Origin: an uncultured Erysipelotrichaceae bacterium
GTDB taxonomy: Bacteria; Bacillota_I; Bacilli_A; RF39; UBA660
Length of the DNA stretch: 64,000 nt
Direction of reading: 5' to 3'
NCBI GenBank assembly: GCA_902764545.1
Contig: CACWWC010000002.1
Coordinates: 1 to 64,000 of the forward strand
Position 1 is the stretch's first letter. Every line of letters begins with the position of its first letter. This document shows positions 8,621 to 16,770 of this stretch, one piece after another. Position numbers and translations under genes: made by a program. The notes beneath the pieces are model-generated. The model saw only the letters and a list, made by a program, of their open reading frames with translations. It had not been told where the DNA came from and did not search any database.

Positions 8621-8685
8621 AATATATCCTCCTTCAAACTATTAATATTATAATATATTTTTAGTTAATACAAAATATAAAATTT

Positions 8686-8719
8686 CAAAAAAATAAGGAA
8701 ATAGCCTAAGCCATTTCCT
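8686..8719 (-). terminator. Terminator-like hairpin between rpsB and tsf
   Basis: AGGAAATGGC / GCTATTTCCT stem with a four-base loop and a T-rich tail, right after the rpsB stop. It could set different amounts of S2 and EF-Ts. Confidence 0.75.
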
Positions 8720-8731
8720 AAAAATCAGTTA

Positions 8732-9691
8732 TTATTTTGATAAAGCTTCAATTATTTCAGCTTTTTTCATTGTTGAATAACCCTTGATTTCAGCTTCTTT
8801 AGCTTTTGCTTTTAAATCTGCTAATGTTAAATCATCAAGATTTTCTGCTTTTTCTTCTTTAACTTTTTTACTAACAACTTCAGTTTTTACTTCTTCTTTA
8901 ACCTCTTCTTGAGCAGTTACTTCAGTCTCTACTTTTGCATTTGCCTCTTTCTTAACAGGTCTTTTATCATTTTTATTCTTATCATCATCACTTACGTAGT
9001 CAATTACTTCATTACCATTAACTTCAGCAATAGCATTAGTTAAAGCGCCAATCAATAATTTTACAGATCTTACTGCATCATCATTTCCAGGAATAACATA
9101 ATCAACCATATCAGGATCACAATTAGTATCTACAATACCAAATACAGGAATACCTAAAATACGTGCTTCTTTTATTGCTATTTCTTCTTTACGAGGATCA
9201 ACAATAACCATAGCTTGTGGCATTCTCTTCATTTCACGAATACCTCTTAAGTTTTTATTTAACTTATCATATTCTTTACGAATCTTAATAACTTCTTTTT
9301 TTGGTAAAGCATCAAAAGTTCCATCAGTTTCATACTTTTCGATTTCTTCCATTCTTCTGATTCTTGAACGAATAGTCTTAAAATTAGTTAAAGTTCCACC
9401 TAACCATCTTTCATTAACAAAGTACATATTAGTTCTTGTAGCACATTCTTCAGCAGCTTCTTGAGCTTGCTTTTTTGTTCCTACAAATAGTACTTTACCT
9501 TCATTTTGTGCAATAGCTTTCATTGCCTCGTATGCTTCTTCTAGTTTTTTTACAGTTTTTTGTAAATCGATAATATAAATATCATCACGAGTTGTGAAGA
9601 TATACTCCTTCATTTTAGGATTCCATCTTCTCTTTTGATGTCCAAATTGAACACCAGCCTCTAATAAATAATTCATTGATACAACAGTCAT
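8732..9691 (-). CDS. rpsB: Ribosomal protein uS2 with a C-terminal Rho-N/SAP-like domain
   Basis: uS2 sits on the back of the 30S subunit and recruits bS1 in many bacteria. Residues 1-235 are a normal uS2: [32 protein letters not shown], and [17 protein letters not shown]. From about residue 240 comes a Lys/Glu/Val-rich linker, and residues 287-319 form a compact two-helix unit, [15 protein letters not shown] then [17 protein letters not shown], which matches the Rho-N/SAP pattern. bL20 in the same block carries a near twin of this tail. Total length is 319, against about 230-260 usual. ATG 9691 with AAAGGAGAA upstream. Confidence 0.95.
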   Translation of the reverse strand: MTVVSMNYLLEAGVQFGHQKRRWNPKMKEYIFTTRDDIYIIDLQKTVKKLEEAYEAMKAIAQNEGKVLFVGTKKQAQEAAEECATRTNMYFVNERWLGGTLTNFKTIRSRIRRMEEIEKYETDGTFDALPKKEVIKIRKEYDKLNKNLRGIREMKRMPQAMVIVDPRKEEIAIKEARILGIPVFGIVDTNCDPDMVDYVIPGNDDAVRSVKLLIGALTNAIAEVNGNEVIDYVSDDDKNKNDKRPVKKEANAKVETEVTAQEEVKEEVKTEVVSKKVKEEKAENLDDLTLADLKAKAKEAEIKGYSTMKKAEIIEALSK

Positions 9692-9782
9692 TTAATTTTC
9701 TCCTTTTCGTTTTTAATTTCTTCTATTAGTTTCTAAAACTTATCACCCAACGGGCACTAGATAAATAAATTCGCTAATATGT
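9692..9782 (-). promoter_or_regulatory. Possible rpsB leader between rplT and rpsB
   Basis: The 91-base spacer contains a small hairpin-capable core, TAGTGCCCGTTGGGTGAT, and a flanking TAG/CTA pairing. Structured leaders bound by S2 are known upstream of rpsB in several phyla. Here this is only suggested by the GC-rich island in AT-rich DNA. Confidence 0.35.
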
Positions 9783-10403
9783 TTATTTTTCTAAAGCTTC
9801 AATAATTTCAGCTTTTTTCATACCAGTAACTGATATTTTCTTTTTAGCAGCAACCTCTTTAAGTTCTGCAACTGTCATTTTAGAATAATCTACTTTTTCT
9901 TTTGCTTCCTTTTTAGCTGGAGCTTTTTTAGTAGCTTCCTTTTTCTCTTCTTTTACCTCTGCTTTTTTTGCATCCTTCTTAGCAGTTGATTTTCCTGTAC
10001 CAATAGTTACTTCTAATCCAGCAACTTCTTCAGCTGCCTTGATCTTTCCAGCCTTTCCACCCCTTGCTGTTTTAACAAGTTCACTAAACATCTTTGGATC
10101 ATTAATAGCTATTTCTGATAACATCTTACGATTAATTTCAACTCCAGCCTTAGTAAGACCTTCTATAAATCTTGAATAAGAAATATCATTTTGACGACAT
10201 GCAGCATTAATTCTAGTTATCCATAGTTTTCTAAATTCTCTCTTCTTTTGTTTTCTATCTCTAAATGCGTATTGTCCAGAATGCATTAATTGCTCTTTAG
10301 CAGTTTTATACAATCTATGTTTACTACCAAAGTAACCTTTAGCTTCTTTTAATACTTTTTTATGACGAGCTTTTGTTACTGCTCCATTCTTAACTCTTGC
10401 CAT
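9783..10403 (-). CDS. rplT: Ribosomal protein bL20 with a C-terminal Rho-N/SAP-like domain
   Basis: bL20 is an early assembly protein of the 50S subunit and often represses its own operon. Residues 1-117 are a full bL20 ([49 protein letters not shown]). A further 90 residues follow: a Gly/Lys spacer, an Ala/Lys/Glu-rich linker, and a terminal unit [15 protein letters not shown] plus [16 protein letters not shown]. The unit resembles the tail of uS2 encoded downstream, down to the shared [10 protein letters not shown]. The usual length is about 118, so the extension is nearly the size of the core. The gene start overlaps the end of rpmI by 28 bases. Confidence 0.95.
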   Translation of the reverse strand: MARVKNGAVTKARHKKVLKEAKGYFGSKHRLYKTAKEQLMHSGQYAFRDRKQKKREFRKLWITRINAACRQNDISYSRFIEGLTKAGVEINRKMLSEIAINDPKMFSELVKTARGGKAGKIKAAEEVAGLEVTIGTGKSTAKKDAKKAEVKEEKKEATKKAPAKKEAKEKVDYSKMTVAELKEVAAKKKISVTGMKKAEIIEALEK

Positions 10404-10543
10404 GTTTCTTCCTCCTTACTTATTCTAGATTTAGAACTCTTTGAACCAGTATTATGTCTACTTCCTGGTTTTCCTATTTTAATATCATTCTTACGCTTTT
10501 TAAATACTTTAGCACTTGCTCTATGTGTTTTAATCTTTGGCAT
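10376..10543 (-). CDS. rpmI: Ribosomal protein bL35, short form overlapping rplT
   Basis: ATG at 10541-10543 with GGAGGAATAA upstream opens [18 protein letters not shown], the classic bL35 start, followed by [12 protein letters not shown]. The frame then runs through the rplT ribosome site, encoding KEEETWQE, and stops at TAA 10376-10378, 28 bases inside rplT in another frame. The result is 55 residues, against about 64 usual, so the normal C-terminal helix is missing. It lies between infC and rplT, the standard order. A lost stop or a sequence error near the end is possible. Confidence 0.85.
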   Translation of the reverse strand: MPKIKTHRASAKVFKKRKNDIKIGKPGSRHNTGSKSSKSRISKEEETWQELRMEQ

Positions 10544-10563
10544 AATTTATTCCTCCTACTTCA

Positions 10564-11094
10564 TTATTTGTCTTTTTTTGGAATCAACAACATTGTCATT
10601 GTTCTACCATCTAACTTAGGTTTTTGTTCTATATCTGCATAATCTTTCACACGTTCGGCAAAACGATCTAAAACTTCCTTACCTAATTCAGTATGAGCCA
10701 TTTGACGACCCTTAAAACGAATCGTAAGTTTAATCTTATCTCCCTTTTCAAGATATTTTGTAGCATTTCTAAGTTTAGTTTCAAAGTCTCCTACATCAAT
10801 AACTGGTGACAAACGATACTCTTTTAGTTCTGACATATTAGCTCTTTGTTTCTTTAAAGCTTCTTTAGCTTTTTTTTGTCTTTCATAACGGTATTTATTA
10901 TAATCCATTACTTTACAGACAGGTGGATTAGCATTTGGGCTAATTAACACTAAATCTAAAGCAGCATAACTTGCTAAAGTTAGCGCATCAGAAATAGGTT
11001 TAACTCCAACTTGCTCACCATTTGGTCCAATAACTAACACCTCTGGAACCTTAATCTGATCATTAATCAACATGCTATCTTTATCCTTTGCGAT
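10564..11094 (-). CDS. infC: Translation initiation factor IF-3, probable ATC start
   Basis: IF-3 binds the 30S subunit and checks initiator tRNA and start codon choice. The N domain has MLINDQIKVPEVLVIGPNGE and the linker NKYRYERQKKAKEALKK; the C domain has DFETKLRNATKYLEKGDKIK and IRFKGRQMAHTELG. An ATG exists at 11107-11109, but the bases right after it are GGAGGTG, a perfect ribosome site. The next codon at the right distance is ATC (11092-11094), giving IAKDKDSMLINDQ, which fits the usual IF-3 N-terminus. infC is known to use rare AUU/AUC starts for autocontrol by IF-3. It is the first gene of infC-rpmI-rplT, with the leader at 11110-11236. Confidence 0.93.
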   Translation of the reverse strand: MAKDKDSMLINDQIKVPEVLVIGPNGEQVGVKPISDALTLASYAALDLVLISPNANPPVCKVMDYNKYRYERQKKAKEALKKQRANMSELKEYRLSPVIDVGDFETKLRNATKYLEKGDKIKLTIRFKGRQMAHTELGKEVLDRFAERVKDYADIEQKPKLDGRTMTMLLIPKKDK

Positions 11095-11109
11095 ACCTAA
11101 CACCTCCAT

Positions 11110-11236
11110 AATAAGAAAAGCAGATATAAAATTTATATCCGCAAAAAACCATAATTAAATAAATTTAATCTCGGCTCTTTACCTATCGTTTTTCACAATC
11201 AGGTGGATATAAATCTCTTTCCTTTTTTTCTCGACT
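11110..11236 (-). promoter_or_regulatory. infC-rpmI-rplT leader, L20-type
   Basis: About 125 transcribed bases without a gene. GATTTATATCC near the 5' end can pair with GGATATAAATT further down, and a second inverted repeat (GCGGATATAAA / TTTATATCTGC) ends in a T-rich stretch before the infC ribosome site. The mutually exclusive pairings and the position match the bL20-responsive leader of Firmicutes (family knowledge). The exact fold was not computed. Confidence 0.7.
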
Positions 11237-11242
11237 AGTAAT

Positions 11243-11271
11243 ATTATATGCATTTACTTTAGTATTGTCAA
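11243..11271 (-). promoter_or_regulatory. Promoter of infC-rpmI-rplT
   Basis: TTGACA at 11266-11271 and TATAAT at 11243-11248, 17 bases apart: a consensus sigma-A promoter, one of the best in the window. Confidence 0.9.
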
Positions 11272-11285
11272 CAACTTTTTTATTT

Positions 11286-12518
11286 TTACCTCTTTTTTAA
11301 ATATACAAATGTATCCTTATCTTCTAATCCATTTAAATTACTATGAGTATTAGTCTCTTCGGTATCAAGCTTATATCTTCGCTTTAATAAAGAAAACGCA
11401 ACTAAATCATTTTGATATTGAATTGCCGATATAGGATTATTAATAAGAGAAAAGAAATTAATATCATCATTTGACATTCTAGAATTTAAAGATTTTGTAG
11501 AAACGCCTTGACAACAATATACAATACATCCATCATCACTAAGCAATGGAACAAGCTGCCTTGAAACCGCATCAGCAAACACCTCTCCATCAATATATTC
11601 TGGTATATTAGATAAATATATTGAATCAAACCCTTTAAATAAAGGACTGTTTAAATAACCAGAAGTTTTTAACGAATCTTTCAAACTTAAAATATCTGTT
11701 CTAATAAATTCAATATTTGCACCAGCTATCTTTTCTTTTGTCTTATTAAATGAATCTTCATTTTCTGTATAAGTACCAATATTTCTATCACCCATACATC
11801 CATGTAACATATCAAATATAGGAGCAATTTGTCCTGAATAATCAATTAACCTACAAATTTCAGATAATGAAAGCTTATTACTACTCACAAAACCAAATAA
11901 AGGGCCAAGTTTATGAGACATAAATTTCATATATTCATTTTTTGAATATCTTCCAGGATTAATTCCTAGTATATTATTAATTAAAAAATTATTGGAAAGT
12001 AAATTATATATATTATTATAGGCTTTATCATATTCTAAGAAAAAATAATTGAAAAAATTGCACACATTAGCATCCAAAAAAGATAAATCCTTAAGATTTC
12101 TATACATAGAACTAGATAAAAACTTATCAATAATTGCAGGCTCTGATAAAAAAGTAAAATAATCATTATAATTTAAGTTTTGTAATGCTGAAATTTTTAA
12201 ACTAGCAGGATATAATTGTAATCCATTTATATCAAAAGCCAAAATATTTTTTGCACCATGAAAAATAGACTCCAATACAAAATCTCCACTAGATAACACG
12301 GTAGCAATACAATCATCATCTTTAACAAAATTTTTAAGTACCATATCTTCTGTAGGATTTAAATACATTATAGAAGCATCCTTAAATAGCTGAGTAGATA
12401 ATTCTCCGTCACAATCAAGTTCAATACAAGAATTATCATTTATTTTACTCATATGTTCTGTAACTACACTAACATCTTCATAATCATTTAGATATTTAAT
12501 TTTATTCTCATTTAACAA
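11286..12518 (-). CDS. BtaA/DUF3419-like SAM-dependent transferase, paralog 3 (last in operon)
   Basis: About 410 residues. The region near residue 55-130 has YLNPTEDMVLKN, then ATVLSSGDFVLESIFHG, LAFDINGLQLYPASLK and ALQNLNYNDYFTFL. The order Gly-rich loop, acidic D-x-N strand end, then ASLKxxALQNxxYxxYxxFL resembles the SAM-binding half of the DUF3419 family. BtaA of that family transfers a 3-amino-3-carboxypropyl group to diacylglycerol. The C-terminal third (IYLSNIPEYIDG, LVPLLSDDGCIVYCCQG) looks like the end of a Rossmann methyltransferase fold. A TTG at 12518 with AGGTGAT upstream is the preferred start; GTG at 12527 is the alternative. Substrate unknown. Confidence 0.6.
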   Translation of the reverse strand: MLNENKIKYLNDYEDVSVVTEHMSKINDNSCIELDCDGELSTQLFKDASIMYLNPTEDMVLKNFVKDDDCIATVLSSGDFVLESIFHGAKNILAFDINGLQLYPASLKISALQNLNYNDYFTFLSEPAIIDKFLSSSMYRNLKDLSFLDANVCNFFNYFFLEYDKAYNNIYNLLSNNFLINNILGINPGRYSKNEYMKFMSHKLGPLFGFVSSNKLSLSEICRLIDYSGQIAPIFDMLHGCMGDRNIGTYTENEDSFNKTKEKIAGANIEFIRTDILSLKDSLKTSGYLNSPLFKGFDSIYLSNIPEYIDGEVFADAVSRQLVPLLSDDGCIVYCCQGVSTKSLNSRMSNDDINFFSLINNPISAIQYQNDLVAFSLLKRRYKLDTEETNTHSNLNGLEDKDTFVYLKKR

Positions 12519-12534
12519 AAATATCACCTACTAC

Positions 12535-13767
12535 CTATTTTTTCCTTACATAAACAAAAGTATCTTTTTTTTCTACTCCATCACCTGCAAAAGCTTCAGT
12601 CTCCACAGTATCCACATTATATTTTTTGCTAAGCATTGAGTATGATTCTATATTATTTCTTTGAGTTACAAAAGAGTAATCATTATAATTATCATGACTC
12701 CTTATATAATCTAACTCCGCCTGTGAAATATTTAATCTATTACTACTTATACCTTGACAACAATATAAAATAACACCATCATCCTGAAGTAAAGGCACCA
12801 GTTGATTATCAACAGTAGATACAAATTCATTAGATTTAATATATTCTGGAATATTAGATAAGTATATAACCTTAAATCCATTAAAATTACTATTACTTGT
12901 ATAGGATATCCTATCTAAATTATTCTTTAACTGAGAAAGATCCGTATTAATAAAACTAATTTTAACACCAGAAAGAGCATTTTTAGCCTCATTGAATGAA
13001 TCCTCATCATGCATATAAGTATTATCATAACTTTGCCCTATATACCCATGAATGTACTGAAAAATTGATTGAGATGAATAACCAAAAACAAGCATAGATA
13101 ATAAAGCATCCATTTGAACATAACTTAATGGAAATTTAAAACCAAGTTCTAGGCAAGAAGCTAACTTTTTTGACATAAACTTCATATATTCATCACGAGT
13201 ATAATCAGAAGGTTTGATTAGAGCTCTATCATTTATAAGCTTCTTTGAACAAAGAAAATTATAAATATAATCAACTGCTTCATTATACATATTTAAAAAA
13301 ACATCCATAAAATAATAAACATCACTACTACAATCAGAATTTTTTTTAAGTTCACTATACATATCTGTTGATAAAAAATCGCGAATATTATGAACATCAG
13401 ATAAAAAAGAGTTATAACTTTTATAATCCATATTTTGTAAAGCAGCTAACTTTAAACTTGCTATATAATACTGAGCTTTATTAATATCAAAAGTCAATAT
13501 ATCTTTTACTCCATGATAAACTGATTCTATTGCAAAGTCACCACTTGATAAAACTGTTGCAACTGAGTCAGCACCTTTAACAGCATCCTTTATGCATAAT
13601 TGCTCAGTAGGATTTAAATAAATAATTTCCCCTTTTTGAAACATCCTAGAAGTATTATTATATTCTCCCAATAAACTATTGTTAATGCACCTTAAGGCAT
13701 TATTCTCAATTTCCTCTTTATCAATATCATTCTTATCTAAATACTCTATTTTTACACTTTTACTCAC
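12535..13767 (-). CDS. BtaA/DUF3419-like SAM-dependent transferase, paralog 2
   Basis: 410 residues, aligned end to end with its two neighbours: YLNPTEQLCIKDAVKG, ATVLSSGDFAIESVYHG, LTFDINKAQYYIASLKL, ALQNMDYKSYNSFL, and in the C-terminal part IYLSNIPEYIKS and LVPLLQDDGVILYCCQG. The middle 150 residues are helical and poorly conserved among the three copies, which may set different substrates or partners. GTG start at 13767 with AAGGGGATT upstream. It lies 16 bases upstream of paralog 3 and 20 bases downstream of the J-domain gene. No signal peptide; probably cytosolic or bound to the membrane face. Confidence 0.6.
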   Translation of the reverse strand: MSKSVKIEYLDKNDIDKEEIENNALRCINNSLLGEYNNTSRMFQKGEIIYLNPTEQLCIKDAVKGADSVATVLSSGDFAIESVYHGVKDILTFDINKAQYYIASLKLAALQNMDYKSYNSFLSDVHNIRDFLSTDMYSELKKNSDCSSDVYYFMDVFLNMYNEAVDYIYNFLCSKKLINDRALIKPSDYTRDEYMKFMSKKLASCLELGFKFPLSYVQMDALLSMLVFGYSSQSIFQYIHGYIGQSYDNTYMHDEDSFNEAKNALSGVKISFINTDLSQLKNNLDRISYTSNSNFNGFKVIYLSNIPEYIKSNEFVSTVDNQLVPLLQDDGVILYCCQGISSNRLNISQAELDYIRSHDNYNDYSFVTQRNNIESYSMLSKKYNVDTVETEAFAGDGVEKKDTFVYVRKK

Positions 13768-13787
13768 TGCAAATCCCCTTTTTCCTA

Positions 13788-14228
13788 TTATTTCTTAAAA
13801 CCCTTTTTTTTCTCTTTATAAAAATCATCTTCAACCCTATATTTATTCATGGACTCATGCCAAATAGCATCAATTAAATCCTCCAAAGTTATTCTTGGTC
13901 CAATTATCAATTCATATAAAATAGAAATTAAGTCATCTATTTCTTCCTGACTATATTCTCGCTCACCTTCATGTGTAATAGTATTATTTGAGTATGCTTT
14001 AAGCTCTTGATTATACTTTTTTCTTAATTCCGGATTTTTTAAAACCTCATAAGCTTTATTGATTAACTTTAACTCTTCTTCAAAACTAATTTTATCTTCT
14101 AAAGAAAGATTTGGATTAGCATCAGGATGAAATCTTTTTGCTTTTTTTCTATATGCCTTTTTAATTTCTTCTTCTGTTGCATCACAACTAACTCCTAATA
14201 TTTCATAGTAGTTTATAAATTCAGTCAT
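13788..14228 (-). CDS. J-domain (DnaJ-like) protein within the BtaA-like operon
   Basis: Residues 5-72 are a complete J domain: YYEILGVSCDATEEEIKKAY, the HPD triad in RFHPDANPN, and INKAYEVLKNPELRKKYNQE. There is no Gly/Phe region, zinc-finger or CTD, so this is a short class III J protein that would hand a client to DnaK. The C-terminal 70 residues are helical and end in KEKKKGFKK. It is placed between paralogs 1 and 2 of the SAM enzymes with gaps of 10 and 20 bases, so the client may be one of these enzymes or their complex (inference). ATG 14228, AGGTG upstream. Confidence 0.88.
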   Translation of the reverse strand: MTEFINYYEILGVSCDATEEEIKKAYRKKAKRFHPDANPNLSLEDKISFEEELKLINKAYEVLKNPELRKKYNQELKAYSNNTITHEGEREYSQEEIDDLISILYELIIGPRITLEDLIDAIWHESMNKYRVEDDFYKEKKKGFKK

Positions 14229-14238
14229 ATTTAAACAC

Positions 14239-15495
14239 CTACCTCTTCTTTACATAAACAAATGAATCCTTATTATCATTTCCATTTGAAGGGCTTAATG
14301 AATCTCGTTCAACTATACTAACTTTATATTTACCTTTTAAATAACTATATCCTTGAATATCATTTATTTCCTTAACATAGGTATAAGGATTCATCCAAGG
14401 ATTATCATTTATAATTCTTGCTCTCATTCTCATAAAATTAAACTCCTGAGGACTAACATTTAACCTATCCTTATCTACACCTTGACAACAATACACTATA
14501 ACACCATCATCTTTAAGTAAAGGCATCAATTGACTATCTACTATTCTTGCAAAAATCGATCCACTAAGATATTCAGGAATGTTAGACAAATATAATGACT
14601 GAAAGCCACCAAAATTATTATCTAAATAACCAGAATCCTTTAAATTATTTAATAATTTAGACAAATCAGATTTAATAAATTTAATATTAGATTCTTGAAT
14701 AGAATCACACGTCTTTCTATATGACCTCTCATTTTCTATATAACTGCCAGGAGTTTTTATACCCATCAATCCATATATACATTTAAAAACATTTGATGCT
14801 TTATAATTATGATCTAGTAAAGAAACTAACAGATCAAACTCAAACTGTCCAACCATTTCCGGAAAATTAATATTTAATCTTTTAATAACTTTTTTTGCAA
14901 GCATTCTCAACTTTACATTATCAGATTCTTGCATAATTTTAATTTTCCATAATAATTCAATTTCAGGTTTATTCTTTAGATAAGATTTAAAATAATCACA
15001 TTCTTTTTTTCTTTGGTTAATAATAATATCAAAAAATTCAAATACAAAAGACTCATCATTTGATTTTTCTTTAATAAAAGAATAAATATCATTTGATAAA
15101 AATGAATCACAACAACTATTAGCTAAAAAATTATAATAATCTTCATAACCTACATTTTGAATAGCAGCAAGCTTTAATGAAGCACTGTATAATTGATTCT
15201 CATTTATATCAAAAGTTATAACTTCTCTTGCTCCATTAAATATCGAGTCTAGTGCAAAATCCCCACTACTTAGAACAGTTGCACAGACGCTATCTTTTTT
15301 TACAACATCCTTCATAACTAATTCTTCCGTTGGATTAAGATAAATACCAGAAGCATCTTGAAATAACTTTTCACTTAAATTAGTACTGTTATTTGGATTA
15401 CGTATTTCACTATTTAAAAATTCATAAGCAACATCAGATGCATTCCTACCAGATAACTCGTTTAATAACTCTATTTTCTTATCACCATAAGACAT
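14239..15495 (-). CDS. BtaA/DUF3419-like SAM-dependent transferase, paralog 1 (first in operon)
   Basis: About 418 residues. It shows the same signature as the two later copies: IYLNPTEELVMKDVV, ATVLSSGDFALDSIFNG, ITFDINENQLYSASLKL, AAIQNVGYEDYYNFL, then SLYLSNIPEYLSG and LMPLLKDDGVIVYCCQG. The segment ALDSIFNGAREVITFDINENQ is closest to the DUF3419 consensus of the three. The ATG at 15495 follows AGGGG; an in-frame TTG three codons upstream is not favoured. The gene stands directly behind the promoter at 15522-15550 and opens the operon paralog 1, J-protein, paralog 2, paralog 3. Confidence 0.62.
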   Translation of the reverse strand: MSYGDKKIELLNELSGRNASDVAYEFLNSEIRNPNNSTNLSEKLFQDASGIYLNPTEELVMKDVVKKDSVCATVLSSGDFALDSIFNGAREVITFDINENQLYSASLKLAAIQNVGYEDYYNFLANSCCDSFLSNDIYSFIKEKSNDESFVFEFFDIIINQRKKECDYFKSYLKNKPEIELLWKIKIMQESDNVKLRMLAKKVIKRLNINFPEMVGQFEFDLLVSLLDHNYKASNVFKCIYGLMGIKTPGSYIENERSYRKTCDSIQESNIKFIKSDLSKLLNNLKDSGYLDNNFGGFQSLYLSNIPEYLSGSIFARIVDSQLMPLLKDDGVIVYCCQGVDKDRLNVSPQEFNFMRMRARIINDNPWMNPYTYVKEINDIQGYSYLKGKYKVSIVERDSLSPSNGNDNKDSFVYVKKR

Positions 15496-15521
15496 ATATA
15501 CCAACCCCTAAACAACGACAT

Positions 15522-15550
15522 ATTATATACCATTATAGTCTAAATTGCAA
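15522..15550 (-). promoter_or_regulatory. Promoter of the BtaA-like operon
   Basis: TTGCAA at 15545-15550 and TATAAT at 15522-15527 with a 17-base spacer. Confidence 0.75.
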
Positions 15551-15595
15551 TAAAAATATCATTTCTAAAACCTTATAATACGATTAATAAGAAAA

Positions 15596-15624
15596 TAAAA
15601 AAGTAACTCAAAACATGAGTTAAC
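15596..15624 (-). terminator. Terminator of the 120-residue protein gene
   Basis: Minus-strand GTTAACTC / GAGTTAC stem with a short loop and a T run. It closes the 15636-15998 gene, separating it from the BtaA-like operon. Confidence 0.75.
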
Positions 15625-15635
15625 ATTCTATAAAT

Positions 15636-15998
15636 CTAAACAGCATTATTTCTAGGATTTATACCACTTGCAAGCATATTAGGATCAACTTCTTGAGCAG
15701 AATCAATTTTTACTCCTCGAGCAATAACATGTGGTGCAGTTGCATTATGAAAAGGATTATTAAAATATAAAGTAAATGAATCGCTTTCCTCATCATATGA
15801 TAAACTTTCAAGCTCACGATAAAGCTTATTATGTTCATCAGATAATGTCAAATCGCCAACATCAAGAGTTTCAATATCATAATAAGAATAATTACTTTTA
15901 ACACCAATATATGTTGAATTAGAAGTCGGAATAACAAAATTTTGTTCAACCGGCTTATATTCACCCATTGTTGAGCCACCACTAGAAAAAGTACCCAT
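15636..15998 (-). CDS. Hypothetical protein, 120 residues
   Basis: Not recognised. It has a Gly/Ser-rich start (GTFSSGGSTMGEYKP), a likely beta-rich middle with YIGVKSNYSYYDIETL and SFTLYFNNPFHNAT, and an Asn/Ala-rich end. No signal peptide or anchor. ATG 15998 with AAAGTGAT upstream. It lies 31 bases after the glutamine amidotransferase-like gene and may share its transcript. Confidence 0.55.
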   Translation of the reverse strand: MGTFSSGGSTMGEYKPVEQNFVIPTSNSTYIGVKSNYSYYDIETLDVGDLTLSDEHNKLYRELESLSYDEESDSFTLYFNNPFHNATAPHVIARGVKIDSAQEVDPNMLASGINPRNNAV

Positions 15999-16029
15999 AA
16001 AATCACTTTCTTAAAATAGTATCATATCT

Positions 16030-16719
16030 TTAATTTTTTCCACAAATAGATATAAAATAATCAATAATCTTCCTTGAATTTTCATCAAAATCATAACTAA
16101 TTTCAGGATGCCATTGTACACCAATATTAAAAGTACAATTTTTTAATTCTACCCCCTCAATATATCCATCCTCACTAATTGCATTTATAGAATAGTTATC
16201 TATATTTTCAACATGATAATTATGGAAACTGTTTACCTCTATTTCATCACTACCAATTATCTCCCACAGTTTAGTATTTTTTTTGATAGATACTTTGTGA
16301 ACAAACCCATCATATATTTCTTGACAATGATTAATATAGGAATCATTCTTATAAGTTTTAAAAACACTGCCATAACAACTCATAAGTTGCATTCCCAAAC
16401 ATATTCCTAAAACCTTTTTATCAAGCATAATACACCTATCTAACAAATATCTATCAAAAGGGGTTATTTTTTCACCACCAGGGAAAATAACACCATCAAC
16501 CATATTAAGATATTCTTCAATTGTATCTTTCTCAAAATCAGTTAACTCATCAAACTCATTATACCTAGTATCATAATGATTAACATCCTGAACCTGCACA
16601 ATCGGTATAATAAAACCCCCAGCCTTCTGAATAGTTCTTCTCAACGCTTCATTTATAAATAATATATTTCTCCCATTTTCTAAAGTCGTATATCTAAGTG
16701 GAATACCAATCCTAACCAT
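16030..16719 (-). CDS. Class I glutamine amidotransferase-like hydrolase (peptidase C26 type)
   Basis: 229 residues. The nucleophile elbow GICLGMQ (about residue 100) and the C-terminal QWHPE supply the Cys-His-Glu triad of this fold. The N-terminal IGIPLRY and the DGVIFPGGEKITPF loop place it nearest to the gamma-glutamyl-GABA hydrolase (PuuD) group, which cuts gamma-glutamyl amides. The substrate is not fixed by the motifs. The ATG at 16719 has GGTGGTGATGTT upstream; the longer frame to 16746 has no ribosome site. Downstream of glyQS after its terminator. Confidence 0.85.
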   Translation of the reverse strand: MVRIGIPLRYTTLENGRNILFINEALRRTIQKAGGFIIPIVQVQDVNHYDTRYNEFDELTDFEKDTIEEYLNMVDGVIFPGGEKITPFDRYLLDRCIMLDKKVLGICLGMQLMSCYGSVFKTYKNDSYINHCQEIYDGFVHKVSIKKNTKLWEIIGSDEIEVNSFHNYHVENIDNYSINAISEDGYIEGVELKNCTFNIGVQWHPEISYDFDENSRKIIDYFISICGKN

Positions 16720-16743
16720 AACATCACCACCATTAGTATAACA

Positions 16744-16770
16744 CAAAAAAAGAATTAAAACTTAATTCTT
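16744..16770 (-). terminator. Terminator of glyQS
   Basis: AAGAATTAA / TTAATTCTT stem with a three-base loop and seven T on the minus strand; it overlaps the end of the gene. Confidence 0.82.

Noticed and set aside
9692-9782. Riboswitch before rpsB
   Set aside because: The only structured core is about 20 bases; too little for a metabolite riboswitch. Kept only as a possible S2 leader.
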